Assembly (NCBI RefSeq): GCF_900128415.1
Contig: NZ_LT635772.1
Location: forward strand, 496,001 to 560,000
Direction: 5' to 3'
Source of the DNA: Anaerococcus mediterraneensis
GTDB lineage: Bacteria; Bacillota; Clostridia; Tissierellales; Peptoniphilaceae
Length of the DNA stretch: 64,000 bases
Part shown: positions 15,563 to 25,675 of the stretch, in pieces
How positions within the stretch are numbered: position 1 is the stretch's first letter
Layout: each line of letters opens with the position of its first letter
Translations under genes and position numbers: made by a program
The notes under the pieces: model-generated
Told to the model about the DNA's origin: nothing
Database searches by the model: none
What the model saw: only the letters and a program-made list of their open reading frames with translations

Positions 15563-15868
15563 TTACTCCATATTAAATACTTCTGTTAGGTCTGTGATCT
15601 TAAAGAGTTTATAAATATTTTCTTTTGGGTTTATAATCTTGAAGTCCTGTCCATTTTCTTCGGCTAGTTTATAGACTTTCATAAAAAGTCCAAGACCTGT
15701 TGAGTCTAGATAATCAAGGTCGCCTATGTCTATAACAAGTCTTCTGTCGATATTTTCTAGATTTTTTTCTATAAAATCTCTAAACTCATCCTCTGAATAA
15801 ATGTCCAAATCTCCAGCAAGTTTTATCAGCAGCTGGTCATCTTTTTCAAAAATTTTGCTATCAAACAT
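15563..15868 (-). CDS. Anti-anti-sigma factor, STAS domain (RsbV/SpoIIAA type)
   Basis: 101 residues forming one STAS domain: '[25 protein letters not shown]', then '[31 protein letters not shown]', in which the DSTGL Ser is the phosphorylation site of the family. It ends '[17 protein letters not shown]'. It should release sigma by binding the anti-sigma factor when unphosphorylated. The start overlaps the 3' end of gyrA by 8 bases, placing the sigma module in the gyrase transcription unit. Confidence 0.9.
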   Translation of the reverse strand: MFDSKIFEKDDQLLIKLAGDLDIYSEDEFRDFIEKNLENIDRRLVIDIGDLDYLDSTGLGLFMKVYKLAEENGQDFKIINPKENIYKLFKITDLTEVFNME

Positions 15869-18311
15869 CTTCTACCTCTTCTTCTAAAGTGTTGTCATAC
15901 TTGGTGACTGAAACAATCCTGTCCTTATCATCAGCTAGGTTTTTGAGTTTGACTCCTACGGTATTTCTACCTGTGATAGATATATCTCTGACGCTGATTC
16001 TAATCATATCTCCTGTTAGGGATACCATCATTATGTCATCTGTGAGGTCTACTGGTAGGGTGTCGATGATCTTGCCTGTTTTATCTGTGACCTTGTGGCA
16101 CCTAACTCCCTTGCCGCCCCTGTTTTGGCTTTTGAAATTGCTAAAGGATGTCTTTTTGCCATAGCCATTTGCAGTTACAACCAAAAGATAGGTCTCACCG
16201 CCCTTTATATTCATAGATACAACTTCATCATCATCTTCTAGTCTTATAGCCCTGACTCCAGACGCAGTCCTGCCCATAGATCTGACATCCTTACTTGAAA
16301 ATTGGATAGTCATACCCTTTTTAGTTGAGATCAAAAGCTCTTCGTCCTTGTCGATTTGTCTGACTGATATGAGCTTGTCCCCATCCTTGAGGGATATGGC
16401 TATGATGCCATTTCTCCTGATATTGGTGAAGTTTTTTGCATCTGTCTTTTTGATCTGGCCGTCTTTGGTTTGTAGGACTAACTGGCTATCTTTTTCAAGC
16501 TCTGATAGGGTGATCATCTCTGTGATCTTCTCTCCAGAGTCTAAATTTAGGATATTTATTATAGCCTGGCCACGAGAAGTACGGGACCCTTCTGGGACCT
16601 TGTAGGCCTCAAGCGAATAAACCTTGCCAAAAGATGTAAAAATCAATAAGTCTTCGTGGGTGTTTGTTGTAATTATCTTTTTGATAAAGTCGCCCTCTTT
16701 GGTATTGCCAGCAGCAATCCCCTTGCCACCCCTGTTTTGTACCTTGTAGGTATCTATAGGTAGCCTTTTTATATAGCCATCTTTGGTGAGGGTTATAAGT
16801 ATATCTTCTTGCTCTATAAGCTCTGTTATATCTATCTCGCCCTCATCTGGGACAATCTTTGTACGTCTTTTATCAGCGTATTTTTCCTTTATCTCTGTGA
16901 TCTCATCTATAATTAGGTTTATAAGGGTCTCTTCTGAGTTTAGGATTGATAAAAGATATTCTATAGTCCTTGCAAGCTCATCATTTTCTGCATTTAGCTT
17001 TTCTATTTCTAGACCTGATAGGCGTTTTAATTGCATGTCCAAGATAGCTTGGGATTGGACATCCGTTAGTTTATACCTATCATAGAAAATCTTTTTGATC
17101 TGGTCATTGTCATAAGAAGATCTGATGATTTTTATTATCTCATCTATATGGTCAATAGCTATGATCAAGCCTTCTACTATGTGCTTTCTATCTCTGGCCT
17201 TGGATAGGTCAAAGATTGTCCTGCGGGTTACGACATCTTTTTGGTGGTCTACATAGTATTTTATAAGCTCTTTTAGGTTTAAAATTTTTGGCTCGCCATT
17301 TACAAGGGCTAGGTTTATAATACCAAAGGTTGTTTCTAGTTGGGTGTATTTGTATAGGTTGTTTAGGACTATATTGGCATTGGAATCTCTCTTGATTTCA
17401 ACTACAATCCTCATTCCCTTCCTATCAGATTCGTCTCTGATATCGGATATTCCATCAATTCTTTTTTCTTTGACAAGGTCTGCGATTTTTTCTATAAGTC
17501 TGGCCTTGTTGACCTGGTAAGGGATCTCTGTAATTATGATCCTTTCCCTATTTTTTTTGAAAGTTTCAATCCTACAAACAGCCCTTTGTTTGATCTTGCC
17601 TCTGCCAGTATGGTAGGCATCTACTATGCCTTGTTTGCCAAGGATTAGGGCTCCTGTTGGAAAATCTGGACCTGGCATGATCTTATTTAGCTCTGAGATT
17701 TCTATTTCCGGATCTCTCATGTAGGCTATACAAGCATCTATGGACTCTCCTAAGTTGTGAGGGGCCATATTAGTTGCCATACCTACTGCTATACCATTAG
17801 ATCCATTGACAAGGAGGTTGGGAAACCTAGAAGGAAGGACTGTTGGCTCCATTTCTTCTTCGTCGAAGTTTGGCATAAAGTCAACTGTATCCTTGTTTAT
17901 ATCTCTAAGCATCTCCTTGGCGATCTTGCTCATCCTGACTTCTGTATAACGCATAGCCGCAGCAGCATCTCCGTCTACAGAACCAAAGTTACCCTGGCCT
18001 TGGGCTAGAGGATACCTGGTAGAAAAGTCTTGGGCAAGCCTAACTAGGGCATCATAGATAGCAGAGTCACCGTGTGGGTGGAATTTACCCATTACATCAC
18101 CGACAACCCTGGCTGATTTTCTAGTTGGTTTGTTTGGATCAAGACCCAAAAGCTGCATATCGTAGAGGATTCTCCTATGGACTGGTTTTAGTCCATCACG
18201 CACATCTGGTAGGGCCCTTGCTACTATAACAGACATTGAGTATTCAAGATAAGATGTTTTCATCTTTTTCTCAAGGTCTATATTGATTATATTTTGATTT
18301 TCTGTCATCAT
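15861..18311 (-). CDS. gyrA: DNA gyrase subunit A
   Basis: 816 residues; the breakage-reunion subunit of gyrase, which cuts and rejoins the gate DNA segment to introduce negative supercoils. It opens '[32 protein letters not shown]'. The quinolone region is '[20 protein letters not shown]' and the active-site Tyr lies in [13 protein letters not shown] (about residue 121). The C-terminal half holds the beta-pinwheel repeats with GyrA-box-like QNRGGKG motifs (two seen), which distinguishes it from ParC. Two ATGs are adjacent at the start; AGGAGG favours the second. It follows gyrB by 6 bases. Confidence 0.97.
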   Translation of the reverse strand: MMTENQNIINIDLEKKMKTSYLEYSMSVIVARALPDVRDGLKPVHRRILYDMQLLGLDPNKPTRKSARVVGDVMGKFHPHGDSAIYDALVRLAQDFSTRYPLAQGQGNFGSVDGDAAAAMRYTEVRMSKIAKEMLRDINKDTVDFMPNFDEEEMEPTVLPSRFPNLLVNGSNGIAVGMATNMAPHNLGESIDACIAYMRDPEIEISELNKIMPGPDFPTGALILGKQGIVDAYHTGRGKIKQRAVCRIETFKKNRERIIITEIPYQVNKARLIEKIADLVKEKRIDGISDIRDESDRKGMRIVVEIKRDSNANIVLNNLYKYTQLETTFGIINLALVNGEPKILNLKELIKYYVDHQKDVVTRRTIFDLSKARDRKHIVEGLIIAIDHIDEIIKIIRSSYDNDQIKKIFYDRYKLTDVQSQAILDMQLKRLSGLEIEKLNAENDELARTIEYLLSILNSEETLINLIIDEITEIKEKYADKRRTKIVPDEGEIDITELIEQEDILITLTKDGYIKRLPIDTYKVQNRGGKGIAAGNTKEGDFIKKIITTNTHEDLLIFTSFGKVYSLEAYKVPEGSRTSRGQAIINILNLDSGEKITEMITLSELEKDSQLVLQTKDGQIKKTDAKNFTNIRRNGIIAISLKDGDKLISVRQIDKDEELLISTKKGMTIQFSSKDVRSMGRTASGVRAIRLEDDDEVVSMNIKGGETYLLVVTANGYGKKTSFSNFKSQNRGGKGVRCHKVTDKTGKIIDTLPVDLTDDIMMVSLTGDMIRISVRDISITGRNTVGVKLKNLADDKDRIVSVTKYDNTLEEEVEDV

Positions 18312-18317
18312 TGCCTC

Positions 18318-20219
18318 CTATACGTCTATATCTGTAACGTACTTGGCGTTTTCTTGGATGAAGTTACGTCTTGGTTCTACTTTTTCTCCCATGAGTAGGG
18401 CAAAGGTATCATCAGTTGTGGTTGAGTCCATATCCTCTACTACTCTAAGGAGGACTCTTCTATCTGGATCCATAGTTGTCTCCCAGAGTTGCTCAGCATT
18501 CATCTCACCAAGACCCTTGTATCTGTTGATCTTGTAGTTGTCTACCCCAAGCTCTTTTATAACCCTATCTCTCTCCTCATCTGAGTAAACGTATCTTTCT
18601 TTTTTGCCTACGCTTATCCTATATAGGGGTGGGAGGGCTACATATACATGGCCTTCATCTATGAGATCTTTCATATACCTATAGAAAAATGTCAAAAGCA
18701 AGGTCCTGATATGGGCTCCATCCACGTCCGCATCTGTCATGATTATGATCTTGCCATAACGGAGTTTCTCCAAGTCAAATTCCTTGCCTATACCTGTACC
18801 GAAAGCTGTGATCATATTTTTGATTTCTTCTGAGTTTAAAACCCTATCTAGGTGGGCCTTTTCTACGTTCATGATCTTGCCCCTAAGTGGGAGTATGGCT
18901 TGGATCCTATTGTCCCTACCTCCCTTGGCTGATCCTCCCGCAGAATTACCCTCGACTATAAAGATTTCATTTTCGCCAATATCTGTTGACTGGCAGTCAG
19001 CAAGCTTGCCTGGGAGGGTTGCAGAATCTAGGATTGATCTTTTTCTAGTGAGGTCTCTTGCCTTTCTGGCAGCCTCCCTAGCTCTCCTAGATGCTAGAGC
19101 CTTGTCTATGATAGATTTGGCTGGTTTTGGGTTTTCTTCTAAAAAGGCTGTAAGGTGTTCTGATACAAAAGAGTCTACAGCTCCCCTAACCTCGGAGTTA
19201 CCAAGTTTTGCCTTGGTTTGACCTTCAAATTGGGGTTCGTGTATTTTTACAGATATAACCGCAGTTATACCCTCTCTGATATCATCACCTTGGAGGTTAT
19301 CTTCATTTTCTTTTATGAAATTATATTTTCTAGCATAATCATTTACAGTCCTAGTCAATGAAGACCTGAGTCCTGATAGGTGGGTACCACCTTCTGGTGT
19401 GTGGATATTGTTGGCGTAGGATAAGATATTTTCGCTATAACCATCTGTATATTGGAAGGCAAACTCTACCTCTACATCCTCTTGGTAGCCATCAAAGTGT
19501 GGAACCATTTCCATAATTTCATCTTTGTTTCTATTTAGGTATTTGACAAATTCACTAATACCGCCGTCATATTTGAAAGATGTCTTGTAATCTTCTCTTT
19601 GGTCTTCAAAAATTATCTCAACACCCTTGTTCAAAAAGGCCATTTCCCTAAATCTATTTTCTAGGGTAGTTTTATCAAAGATAGTTGTATCAAAAATCTG
19701 GCTATCTGGTTTGAAGATAATGGATGTACCAGTTTCTTTGCTATCACCTATGACTTCTATATCCTTGGTAACCTCGCCTCTTGAAAACTCCATCCTATAG
19801 ATGTGGCCATCTCTTTTGACCTCAGCTATCATGTATTCTGATAGGGCGTTGACTACAGATACACCAACCCCGTGAAGTCCTCCTGAAACTTTATAGGCAG
19901 AGTCATCAAACTTTCCCCCTGCGTGGAGGACTGTTAGGACTGTTTCTAGGGTTGATTTGCCTGTTTTTGGGTGGGTTTTGACAGGTATACCTGATCCATC
20001 ATCATCTACTCTTACGACATTGTCTTTGGATATTGTCACTTTTATGTAGTCACAACGACCAGCTAGGGCTTCGTCTACTGAGTTGTCGACAACTTCATAA
20101 ACCAAATGATGAAGCCCTCTCTCGCTGGTTGATCCTATATACATACCAGGTCTTAGACGAACGGGCTCAAGCCCCTCCAAGACCCTGATATTGCCAGCAT
20201 CATAATTGTTTTCTGTCAT
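18318..20219 (-). CDS. gyrB: DNA gyrase subunit B
   Basis: About 633 residues from the ATG at 20219, which has AAAGGA ahead of it and begins the conserved 'IRVLEGLEPVRLRPGMYIGST'. GHKL ATPase motifs follow: 'EVVDNSVDEALAG' (N-box) and 'DDGSGIPV' (G1). TOPRIM motifs are EGNSAGGSAKGGR and 'IIMTDADVDGAHIRTLLLTF'. The C-terminus is 'YKGLGEMNAEQLWETTMDP...RRNFIQENAKYV'. It provides the ATPase that drives supercoiling by GyrA. The start overlaps the 3' end of recF by 20 bases, so the two are coupled. Confidence 0.97.
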   Translation of the reverse strand: MTENNYDAGNIRVLEGLEPVRLRPGMYIGSTSERGLHHLVYEVVDNSVDEALAGRCDYIKVTISKDNVVRVDDDGSGIPVKTHPKTGKSTLETVLTVLHAGGKFDDSAYKVSGGLHGVGVSVVNALSEYMIAEVKRDGHIYRMEFSRGEVTKDIEVIGDSKETGTSIIFKPDSQIFDTTIFDKTTLENRFREMAFLNKGVEIIFEDQREDYKTSFKYDGGISEFVKYLNRNKDEIMEMVPHFDGYQEDVEVEFAFQYTDGYSENILSYANNIHTPEGGTHLSGLRSSLTRTVNDYARKYNFIKENEDNLQGDDIREGITAVISVKIHEPQFEGQTKAKLGNSEVRGAVDSFVSEHLTAFLEENPKPAKSIIDKALASRRAREAARKARDLTRKRSILDSATLPGKLADCQSTDIGENEIFIVEGNSAGGSAKGGRDNRIQAILPLRGKIMNVEKAHLDRVLNSEEIKNMITAFGTGIGKEFDLEKLRYGKIIIMTDADVDGAHIRTLLLTFFYRYMKDLIDEGHVYVALPPLYRISVGKKERYVYSDEERDRVIKELGVDNYKINRYKGLGEMNAEQLWETTMDPDRRVLLRVVEDMDSTTTDDTFALLMGEKVEPRRNFIQENAKYVTDIDV

Positions 20220-21300
20220 ATTTATCCTTTCTAATCCTACCATCATAGATATGGGAAATCTTTTCTGGTGGGACATCTTCTAAACTCTTTGTGTTTGTGG
20301 CTGTGATAATAGTCTGATAGTCTTTTAGGTTTTCTAAAAGAAAACGTGACCTAGTTTCATCTAGCTCTGAAAAAACATCATCGAGCAAAATCACTGCCCT
20401 GTCACCGCTTACTTCTCTTAAAAGCTTGACCTGGCCTAACTTTATATTTATAATAGCTGACCTCTGTTGGCCCTGGGAGGCAAAAAGCCTTGTGTTTTTG
20501 CCATTTATAGAGATTTTTATATCATCCCTATGGACTCCAGCCTGACTGGTTTTGTATTTGAGATCATCAGGTCGTTTTTTTATAATCTGATCCAAATAGT
20601 CTTCTAGGCTTGTTGGCCTTATATCTGGATCATATTCTATAGTCAATTCTTCCCTGCTTTTTGATAGGCTTAGGTGAAAATCTTTGGCATATTTTTCTAT
20701 ATATTTTATAAATTTGACCCTGGCCTTATAAATCCTGTAGCCGTAGCTTGCAAGAGACTTATCAAAGGCTGCAAGTTGGTCTTCGAAATAAAGAGAATTT
20801 GTATTTTTTAGCAGTCTATTTCTAGAATACAAGATCTTGTCATAGTCTTTTTTTATCTCCTTGTAGGAAAAATCTATACTAGCTATGATATCATCTACCA
20901 GGTCTCTCCTCAAATTTGGCCCATCTTTTATGATAAGAAGGTCTTCTGGAGTGAACAAAATAAGTTTAAATAAAGACCTGAGATCCTTGTTCCTAGTATA
21001 TTTTACTTCATTTACAAAAATATTCTTATCCTTGCCATCTACCCTTATCTCTACCTTTTTGAAAGAATCACCCTTTCTGATGGTCCCTTCTAGGCTCATA
21101 TCACTTTGGCCAAATTTTATAATATCCTTATCTCTTAATTTTTTGAAAGATGTGGCATTGGCCAAATAGTAGCAAGATTCTAATAAATTTGTCTTGCCCT
21201 GGGCATTGTCGCCTATAAAAATATTTATATTGTCATTAAAATTTATTTTCTCATAAAAATAATTTCTAAAATTGTATAGCTTAATATCCTGTATCCACAT
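20200..21300 (-). CDS. recF: DNA replication/repair protein RecF
   Basis: 366 residues; an SMC-like ATPase that loads RecA at single-strand gaps with RecO and RecR. Walker A is GDNAQGKTN (about 30-38). The signature region is 'LFASQGQQRSAIINIKLGQ' and Walker B is 'AVILLDDVFSELDETR'. The opening 'MWIQDIKLYNFRNYFYEKINF' is canonical. It lies in the conserved order dnaA-dnaN-S4-recF-gyrB and starts one base past the stop of the S4 gene (overlap at 21300). Confidence 0.96.
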   Translation of the reverse strand: MWIQDIKLYNFRNYFYEKINFNDNINIFIGDNAQGKTNLLESCYYLANATSFKKLRDKDIIKFGQSDMSLEGTIRKGDSFKKVEIRVDGKDKNIFVNEVKYTRNKDLRSLFKLILFTPEDLLIIKDGPNLRRDLVDDIIASIDFSYKEIKKDYDKILYSRNRLLKNTNSLYFEDQLAAFDKSLASYGYRIYKARVKFIKYIEKYAKDFHLSLSKSREELTIEYDPDIRPTSLEDYLDQIIKKRPDDLKYKTSQAGVHRDDIKISINGKNTRLFASQGQQRSAIINIKLGQVKLLREVSGDRAVILLDDVFSELDETRSRFLLENLKDYQTIITATNTKSLEDVPPEKISHIYDGRIRKDKYDRKQL

Positions 21301-21506
21301 TATATAATAACAATCTCATAGTCATCAAAGATGACCCTGTCGCCAGGTCTTAGTTTTTTGCCCGCTATAAAACAAGGCTCGTTATTTACAACCAGACCCT
21401 CTTCTTGGATAATAGCCTTGGCCATGCCGCCAGTTTCTACTAGGTTTAAGACCTTGAGCAAGTCTTTTAGCTTTATCTCTGGTGTTTCAAATTCTAAATA
21501 CTCCAT
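21300..21506 (-). CDS. yaaA: S4-domain RNA-binding protein (YaaA type)
   Basis: 68 residues, a single S4 RNA-binding fold: 'IKLKDLLKVLNLVETGGMAKAIIQEEGLVVNNEP', then 'KKLRPGDRVIFDDYEI'. The gene between dnaN and recF in Firmicutes is commonly this protein; the cellular role is poorly defined, possibly in ribosome-associated processes. Six bases separate it from dnaN. Confidence 0.9.
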   Translation of the reverse strand: MEYLEFETPEIKLKDLLKVLNLVETGGMAKAIIQEEGLVVNNEPCFIAGKKLRPGDRVIFDDYEIVII

Positions 21507-21512
21507 AATACC

Positions 21513-22625
21513 TCACTTAGCTAGTCTAACTGGCAATACAAGGTAGGTATAGTCTTCGTCTTCGTGTTTGGAGTCTACCGGATAGACCAAACAAGGATTT
21601 AGGGATGATTTAAAATTTAATTTGATAGTATCACTATCACAAGCCCTAACCCCGTCTTGCATATATTTGGCATTGAAGGCTATATCTAATCCTTGGCCCT
21701 CTTGTTTTATCTCTATGACCTCTTCTACATCTCCTATCTCACTATTTGATTTTATAACCATATGGTTTTCGTCGATTTTGACCTTGATCAGGTTTGCCCT
21801 GCCAGGATCTGATAGGACCTGGGCCCTATCTAGGGAGTTAATCAGAGATCTCTTATCTACAATTATAGAAGTTTCTGATATATCATTTACTATATTTCTA
21901 TAATCTATATAGTTTTTATCAATTACCTTGCATAGCATGGTAGTATCTTGGGATACTAAAATCAGATCATTGTCATTTTTATAAAGTGATGTTGTCGAAT
22001 CATCAGATACTATCCTTGACCACTCTATAAGAGATCTTTTTGGGATAATATATTCTGTATCCTCGAAATCAGCCGGATAATCCAGGCTTATCTTTTTTAG
22101 GGCTACCCTATAGCCATCTAGGGCGACCATATTTAGGCATCCCTCTTTTAACTCAAAAAGTATGCCAGTTAGGGCTAGCTTTGTCTCATCCAAACTTGTA
22201 GCAAACTCTGTCTGGCTTATAGATCTTTTTAGTTTTGAGTTATCTATCATTATAGCCGGACTATCTGGTAGATTTATCTCTTCTTTTTCAAAATACTCAA
22301 AGGATATGAGGTTGAAATTTGACTGGTTGCATGAAATATTTATTTTTCCATCTTCTAGTTTGATTTTTACTATGTCATTAGGCAGCTTTCTTATAATATT
22401 TGTTATAAGGTCAGCCTTGACAGCCATTAGTCCTTCTTCTATTATTTTTGCATCAACCAGGGTCTTTATGGAGATTTCCCCATCAAAAGAAGTCAGTGAG
22501 AGTCTATTATTTTCTACTGAAAAGTATATTAATTCATGGATTTGAATATTGGTTGATTTTGATACAGCCTTGTTGGCAATATTTAGTGCGTTAATCAGGT
22601 CTTGTTGTTTTATTTCGAATTTCAT
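21513..22625 (-). CDS. dnaN: DNA polymerase III beta subunit (sliding clamp)
   Basis: 370 residues; the ring-shaped processivity clamp of the replicative polymerase. It begins 'MKFEIKQQDLINALNIANKAVS', has the mid-protein pattern 'FATSLDETKLALTGILFELKEGCLNMVALDGYRVAL', and ends with the usual 'YLVLPVRLAK' (family: MPMR). Length is normal. AAGGAG precedes the ATG. It follows dnaA across a 223-base gap that carries DnaA boxes. Confidence 0.96.
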   Translation of the reverse strand: MKFEIKQQDLINALNIANKAVSKSTNIQIHELIYFSVENNRLSLTSFDGEISIKTLVDAKIIEEGLMAVKADLITNIIRKLPNDIVKIKLEDGKINISCNQSNFNLISFEYFEKEEINLPDSPAIMIDNSKLKRSISQTEFATSLDETKLALTGILFELKEGCLNMVALDGYRVALKKISLDYPADFEDTEYIIPKRSLIEWSRIVSDDSTTSLYKNDNDLILVSQDTTMLCKVIDKNYIDYRNIVNDISETSIIVDKRSLINSLDRAQVLSDPGRANLIKVKIDENHMVIKSNSEIGDVEEVIEIKQEGQGLDIAFNAKYMQDGVRACDSDTIKLNFKSSLNPCLVYPVDSKHEDEDYTYLVLPVRLAK

Positions 22626-22813
22626 AGTTGCTCCTTAACTATTATTTAAACTTAGTAGTATTAGTAGTAGGGGGTGTATAAATGTGGATATCTTTTGCAA
22701 ATATTAGAATATAGCCTAGGATTAATGTTTAAAACTAAGTAATAACTTTCTGGATAAAGTCCTAGTTTTCCACACTTTGCACAAGATGGAAATATAAAAT
22801 TTGTAAATTTGAC

Positions 22814-22834
22814 TTATCCACAATCTTATCCACA
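22814..22834. promoter_or_regulatory. Pair of DnaA boxes between dnaA and dnaN
   Basis: Two exact TTATCCACA boxes, at 22814-22822 and 22826-22834, lie in the dnaA-dnaN gap. They form the second half of a bipartite origin and may also autoregulate dnaN. Confidence 0.85.
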
Positions 22835-22848
22835 GACTTATAAACAAA

Positions 22849-24228
22849 TCAGTCTTTTATCTCTTTTATTAGGGCTAAGATCTCTTGGTTTATATCTTCG
22901 TCCTCCTCCATCATGAGGGTGATTTTATCTATACCGTGGATTACTGTTGTATGGTCCCTTTCAAAGGCATTTGCAATTGTCACAAGAGAATCATCCAAAA
23001 GCTCCCTACATATAAACATGGCTATCTGCCTAGGGTTGACTATTTCTTTTTTTCTGGATTTGCCCTTGAGGTCTGATAGTTTAATGTTGTATTTATTTGC
23101 TACAGCCTGTTGGATATCACCTATATTTAGCTTTTTCTTTTGGTTTTTAACCCTGGTCCCTACTCCCTTTATAGCATCCTCCATAGAGACTTCTATCCTG
23201 CCATCACTTTTTGCATAGGCTATGGCTGTCGATAGGGCTCCCTCTAGGTCCCTGATGTTGGTATCTATCTCATGGGCTATATAGGATAGGATTGAATTGT
23301 CAATTATAGCTCCCAAATCTTCTAATTTTTTCTGAAGTATTGCAACCCTTGTCTCATAATCAGGCCTTGAAATATCTGCTATAATACCGTAGTTAAACCT
23401 TGATACTAGCCTATCTTCTAGGTGTTTAATCTCTCTAGGTGGCTTATCTGATGTTATAACTATCTGCTTGCCTGCATTGTAAAGGTCGTTGAAGGTGTGG
23501 AAAAACTCCTCCTGGGTTGCCTCCTTGTTGGCTATAAATTGGATATCATCTATTAGAAGTATATCTACTGAGCGGTATTTTTCTCTAAACTCTTGGTTTT
23601 TATTTGTCCTAAGAGCTGATATCATCTCATTTGTAAATTTTTCACTAGATAAATACATGACATAGGCATCATCTCTTGCATCTAGGATCTGATGGGCTAT
23701 GGCCTGGATCAGATGGGTTTTGCCAAGGCCGCTGGCCCCATATATAAAAAGAGGGTTATAAACCTTGGATACTTCTTTTCTAGAGATAGTATCTGCTACA
23801 GCTTGGCTTATACCAAGGGCATATTGGTTGGATTTGCCCTGGACAAAAGTCTCAAAGACATTAGCCTCTTCTAATTGTGGTCTTGGGAATGATTTGATCT
23901 GGTCTATCCTCATCTGGCCATTGTCATCATAGTCCTTGCCCAAGGTTAGAACCTTGTCATAATCATCAGAATCCCTTGCCACTATCTTTATAGAAAGCTT
24001 AGCTCCTATTTTATCCTCTATAGAATCTAGGGCCTTTTGCAATTGAGGCAGCCAAATCTGATCAAAAATAAACTGGGTATCAGCCTTAGGGATCTCCAAA
24101 AACAAGGTCCCCTTATAAAGATTTAGGGGCTTTATGATACCAATCCAGGTATTAAACTGCTGGTCATCCGTCACATACATTTTCATTTCATTTTTTAATT
24201 CACTGGTAATGAATTCTAGATTTTGCAT
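22849..24228 (-). CDS. dnaA: Chromosomal replication initiator protein DnaA
   Basis: 459 residues. Domain I is about 1-85 ('YVTDDQQFNTWIGIIKPLNLY'). Domain III is an AAA+ ATPase with Walker A YGASGLGKTHL, Walker B LLIDDIQF and sensor 'VITSDKPPREI'. Domain IV is a DnaA-box-binding HTH ending 'ALVTIANAFERDHTTVIHGIDKI'-like ('DSLVTIANAFERDHTTVIHG'). It opens the origin for replication. DnaA boxes lie on both sides of the gene. Confidence 0.97.
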   Translation of the reverse strand: MQNLEFITSELKNEMKMYVTDDQQFNTWIGIIKPLNLYKGTLFLEIPKADTQFIFDQIWLPQLQKALDSIEDKIGAKLSIKIVARDSDDYDKVLTLGKDYDDNGQMRIDQIKSFPRPQLEEANVFETFVQGKSNQYALGISQAVADTISRKEVSKVYNPLFIYGASGLGKTHLIQAIAHQILDARDDAYVMYLSSEKFTNEMISALRTNKNQEFREKYRSVDILLIDDIQFIANKEATQEEFFHTFNDLYNAGKQIVITSDKPPREIKHLEDRLVSRFNYGIIADISRPDYETRVAILQKKLEDLGAIIDNSILSYIAHEIDTNIRDLEGALSTAIAYAKSDGRIEVSMEDAIKGVGTRVKNQKKKLNIGDIQQAVANKYNIKLSDLKGKSRKKEIVNPRQIAMFICRELLDDSLVTIANAFERDHTTVIHGIDKITLMMEEDEDINQEILALIKEIKD

Positions 24229-24858
24229 CTAAATATTCCTTTCTAACAATTTATCCACACATATATTTACCTGATATTATAGACAAAAATATAAAGAATA
24301 TGGGTCTTATCCCCAAAATCGGGATAAGTTGTGGATAAGTCGCCTGTTGATAAAATATTTCTTGATTTATTAAGACTTGTAGGCGAAAAAAATTAAATAA
24401 GATTAAAAATATTTAAAATTATCAACAAACAAAACCTAATATGCCATCAAAATTGTAGTTTTACACCAAGTTTTACACATCAAATTATACCATAAACAAG
24501 CCATTAAATCAACTTATCCACAACCTGTGATTAAAAATATGGATAAGTCCCACCCGCTTGTTTAGGCTAGATAAAAATCTCTGTTGATATGTGGATAAGT
24601 CTGTGTATTTATTAAAGATTTGCATAATTTTTTATAAATTAGTCTTATTTATAGGATTTATTTTTTAAAATAACCACATATTTAATAAAATATACACAGA
24701 ATTTTTTTGTTCAAAAATTGTGGATAAAAAATTGTCCAGATTTTTATTAACATTTTATATTTATACCAAAATCTAGGGCAAAACAGGATAAATATTCTTT
24801 TTTTTACCTAATACTTATACATCCCCTATAAATCATGCTTTCATTTATGAAAAAATTC
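24229..24858. other. oriC: Chromosomal replication origin (oriC), DnaA-box-rich and A+T-rich
   Basis: Exact DnaA boxes are seen at 24251-24259, 24330-24338 (reverse), 24514-24522, 24590-24598 (reverse) and 24719-24727 (reverse). Near-matches lie at 24307 and 24538. The sequence between and beyond them is extremely A+T-rich, suitable for duplex unwinding. With the two boxes at 22814-22834 this is the bipartite, dnaA-flanking origin usual in Firmicutes. The exact unwinding element was not determined. Confidence 0.9.
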
Positions 24859-24887
24859 TTGACAGATTAGCTTTATTTCAATATAAT
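24859..24887 (+). promoter_or_regulatory. Promoter of rpmH-rnpA
   Basis: TTGACA (24859-24864) and TATAAT (24882-24887) are separated by 17 bases, a full consensus promoter 35 bases ahead of rpmH. Confidence 0.85.
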
Positions 24888-24921
24888 ATTAAGAGTCAAA
24901 AATTAAGTAGGAGGTGGAAAT

Positions 24922-25056
24922 ATGAAAAGAACCTATCAACCAAATAATAGAAAAAGAAAAAAAGATCATGGTTTTAGAAAAAGAATGTCTTCTCCAGGCG
25001 GCAGAAGAGTAATCAAAGCTAGAAGAAAGAAAAACAGAAAAAGACTTTCAGCTTAA
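24922..25056 (+). CDS. rpmH: 50S ribosomal protein L34
   Basis: 44 residues, very basic: '[14 protein letters not shown]...', '[20 protein letters not shown]', ending 'RKRLSA'. This is the complete L34 sequence pattern. GGAGGTGG precedes the ATG. It is the first gene right of the origin, upstream of rnpA, as in nearly all bacteria. Confidence 0.97.
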   Translation: MKRTYQPNNRKRKKDHGFRKRMSSPGGRRVIKARRKKNRKRLSA

Positions 25057-25080
25057 TGAGATTTCCCAAAGAAGAATTTG

Positions 25081-25431
25081 ATGGAAAAAAGATTAAGTTT
25101 AAGGAAAGACACAGACTTTCAAAAAGTCTATAGAAAAAACTTTGCATGTTATAACAGAGATTTCACAGTTCTTGTAAAAAATAATGGCCTGGCCCATCCT
25201 AGGTTTGGATTTTCTATATCCAAAAAAGTAGGCAAGGCCAATATGAGAAATTCTCTAAAAAGGAAGCTTAGAGAGATAGTTAGACTAAACTATAAAAACC
25301 TAAATGGGGTCGATATAGTTATCATACCCAAAAAACATACCACAGATTTTGATTACAAAAAACTCAAATCCTCTCTAGGCCATGCCCTAAACCAAGCATT
25401 CAAGAAAAATAAGATACACTATGCTAAATAA
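25081..25431 (+). CDS. rnpA: Ribonuclease P protein component
   Basis: 116 residues from the ATG at 25081 (an in-frame TTG lies one codon earlier). RnpA helps the RNase P RNA trim tRNA 5' ends. 'LRKDTDFQKVYRKN' and the RNR-type motif 'KVGKANMRNSLKRKLREIVR' are diagnostic. It lies 24 bases after rpmH, and its 3' end overlaps yidD by 11 bases. Confidence 0.95.
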   Translation: MEKRLSLRKDTDFQKVYRKNFACYNRDFTVLVKNNGLAHPRFGFSISKKVGKANMRNSLKRKLREIVRLNYKNLNGVDIVIIPKKHTTDFDYKKLKSSLGHALNQAFKKNKIHYAK

Positions 25432-25636
25432 AGTTTTTATAAAAATGATAATATTTTATCAAAAATTTATTTCTCCACATTTAGGCAGCTCAAAATGCAA
25501 ATACTACCCAACTTGTTCTAACTACGCCTTAGAGGCCTTTAGAAAATATGGGCCGGTTAAGGCTTTTTTTATGTCTGTGTGGAGAATTTTAAGATGTAAT
25601 CCTTTCTCAAAAGGTGGGTATGATCCAGTAAAATAA
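25421..25636 (+). CDS. yidD: Membrane protein insertion efficiency factor YidD
   Basis: 71 residues. The three-Cys motif 'CKYYPTCSNYALEAFRKYG' and 'RILRCNPFSKGGYDPV' identify the YidD family, which assists membrane-protein insertion with YidC. The N-terminus is an amphipathic helix. It sits in the conserved rnpA-yidD-yidC order. Confidence 0.95.
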   Translation: MLNKVFIKMIIFYQKFISPHLGSSKCKYYPTCSNYALEAFRKYGPVKAFFMSVWRILRCNPFSKGGYDPVK

Positions 25637-25675
25637 TTTCCCATTGTTATACTTTAGATTAAAAACGGAGTTAAT

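Noticed and set aside
20220..20276. 19-codon upstream extension of gyrB
   Set aside because: The ATG at 20219 has a good ribosome-binding site and the extension lies within recF coding sequence without similarity to GyrB.
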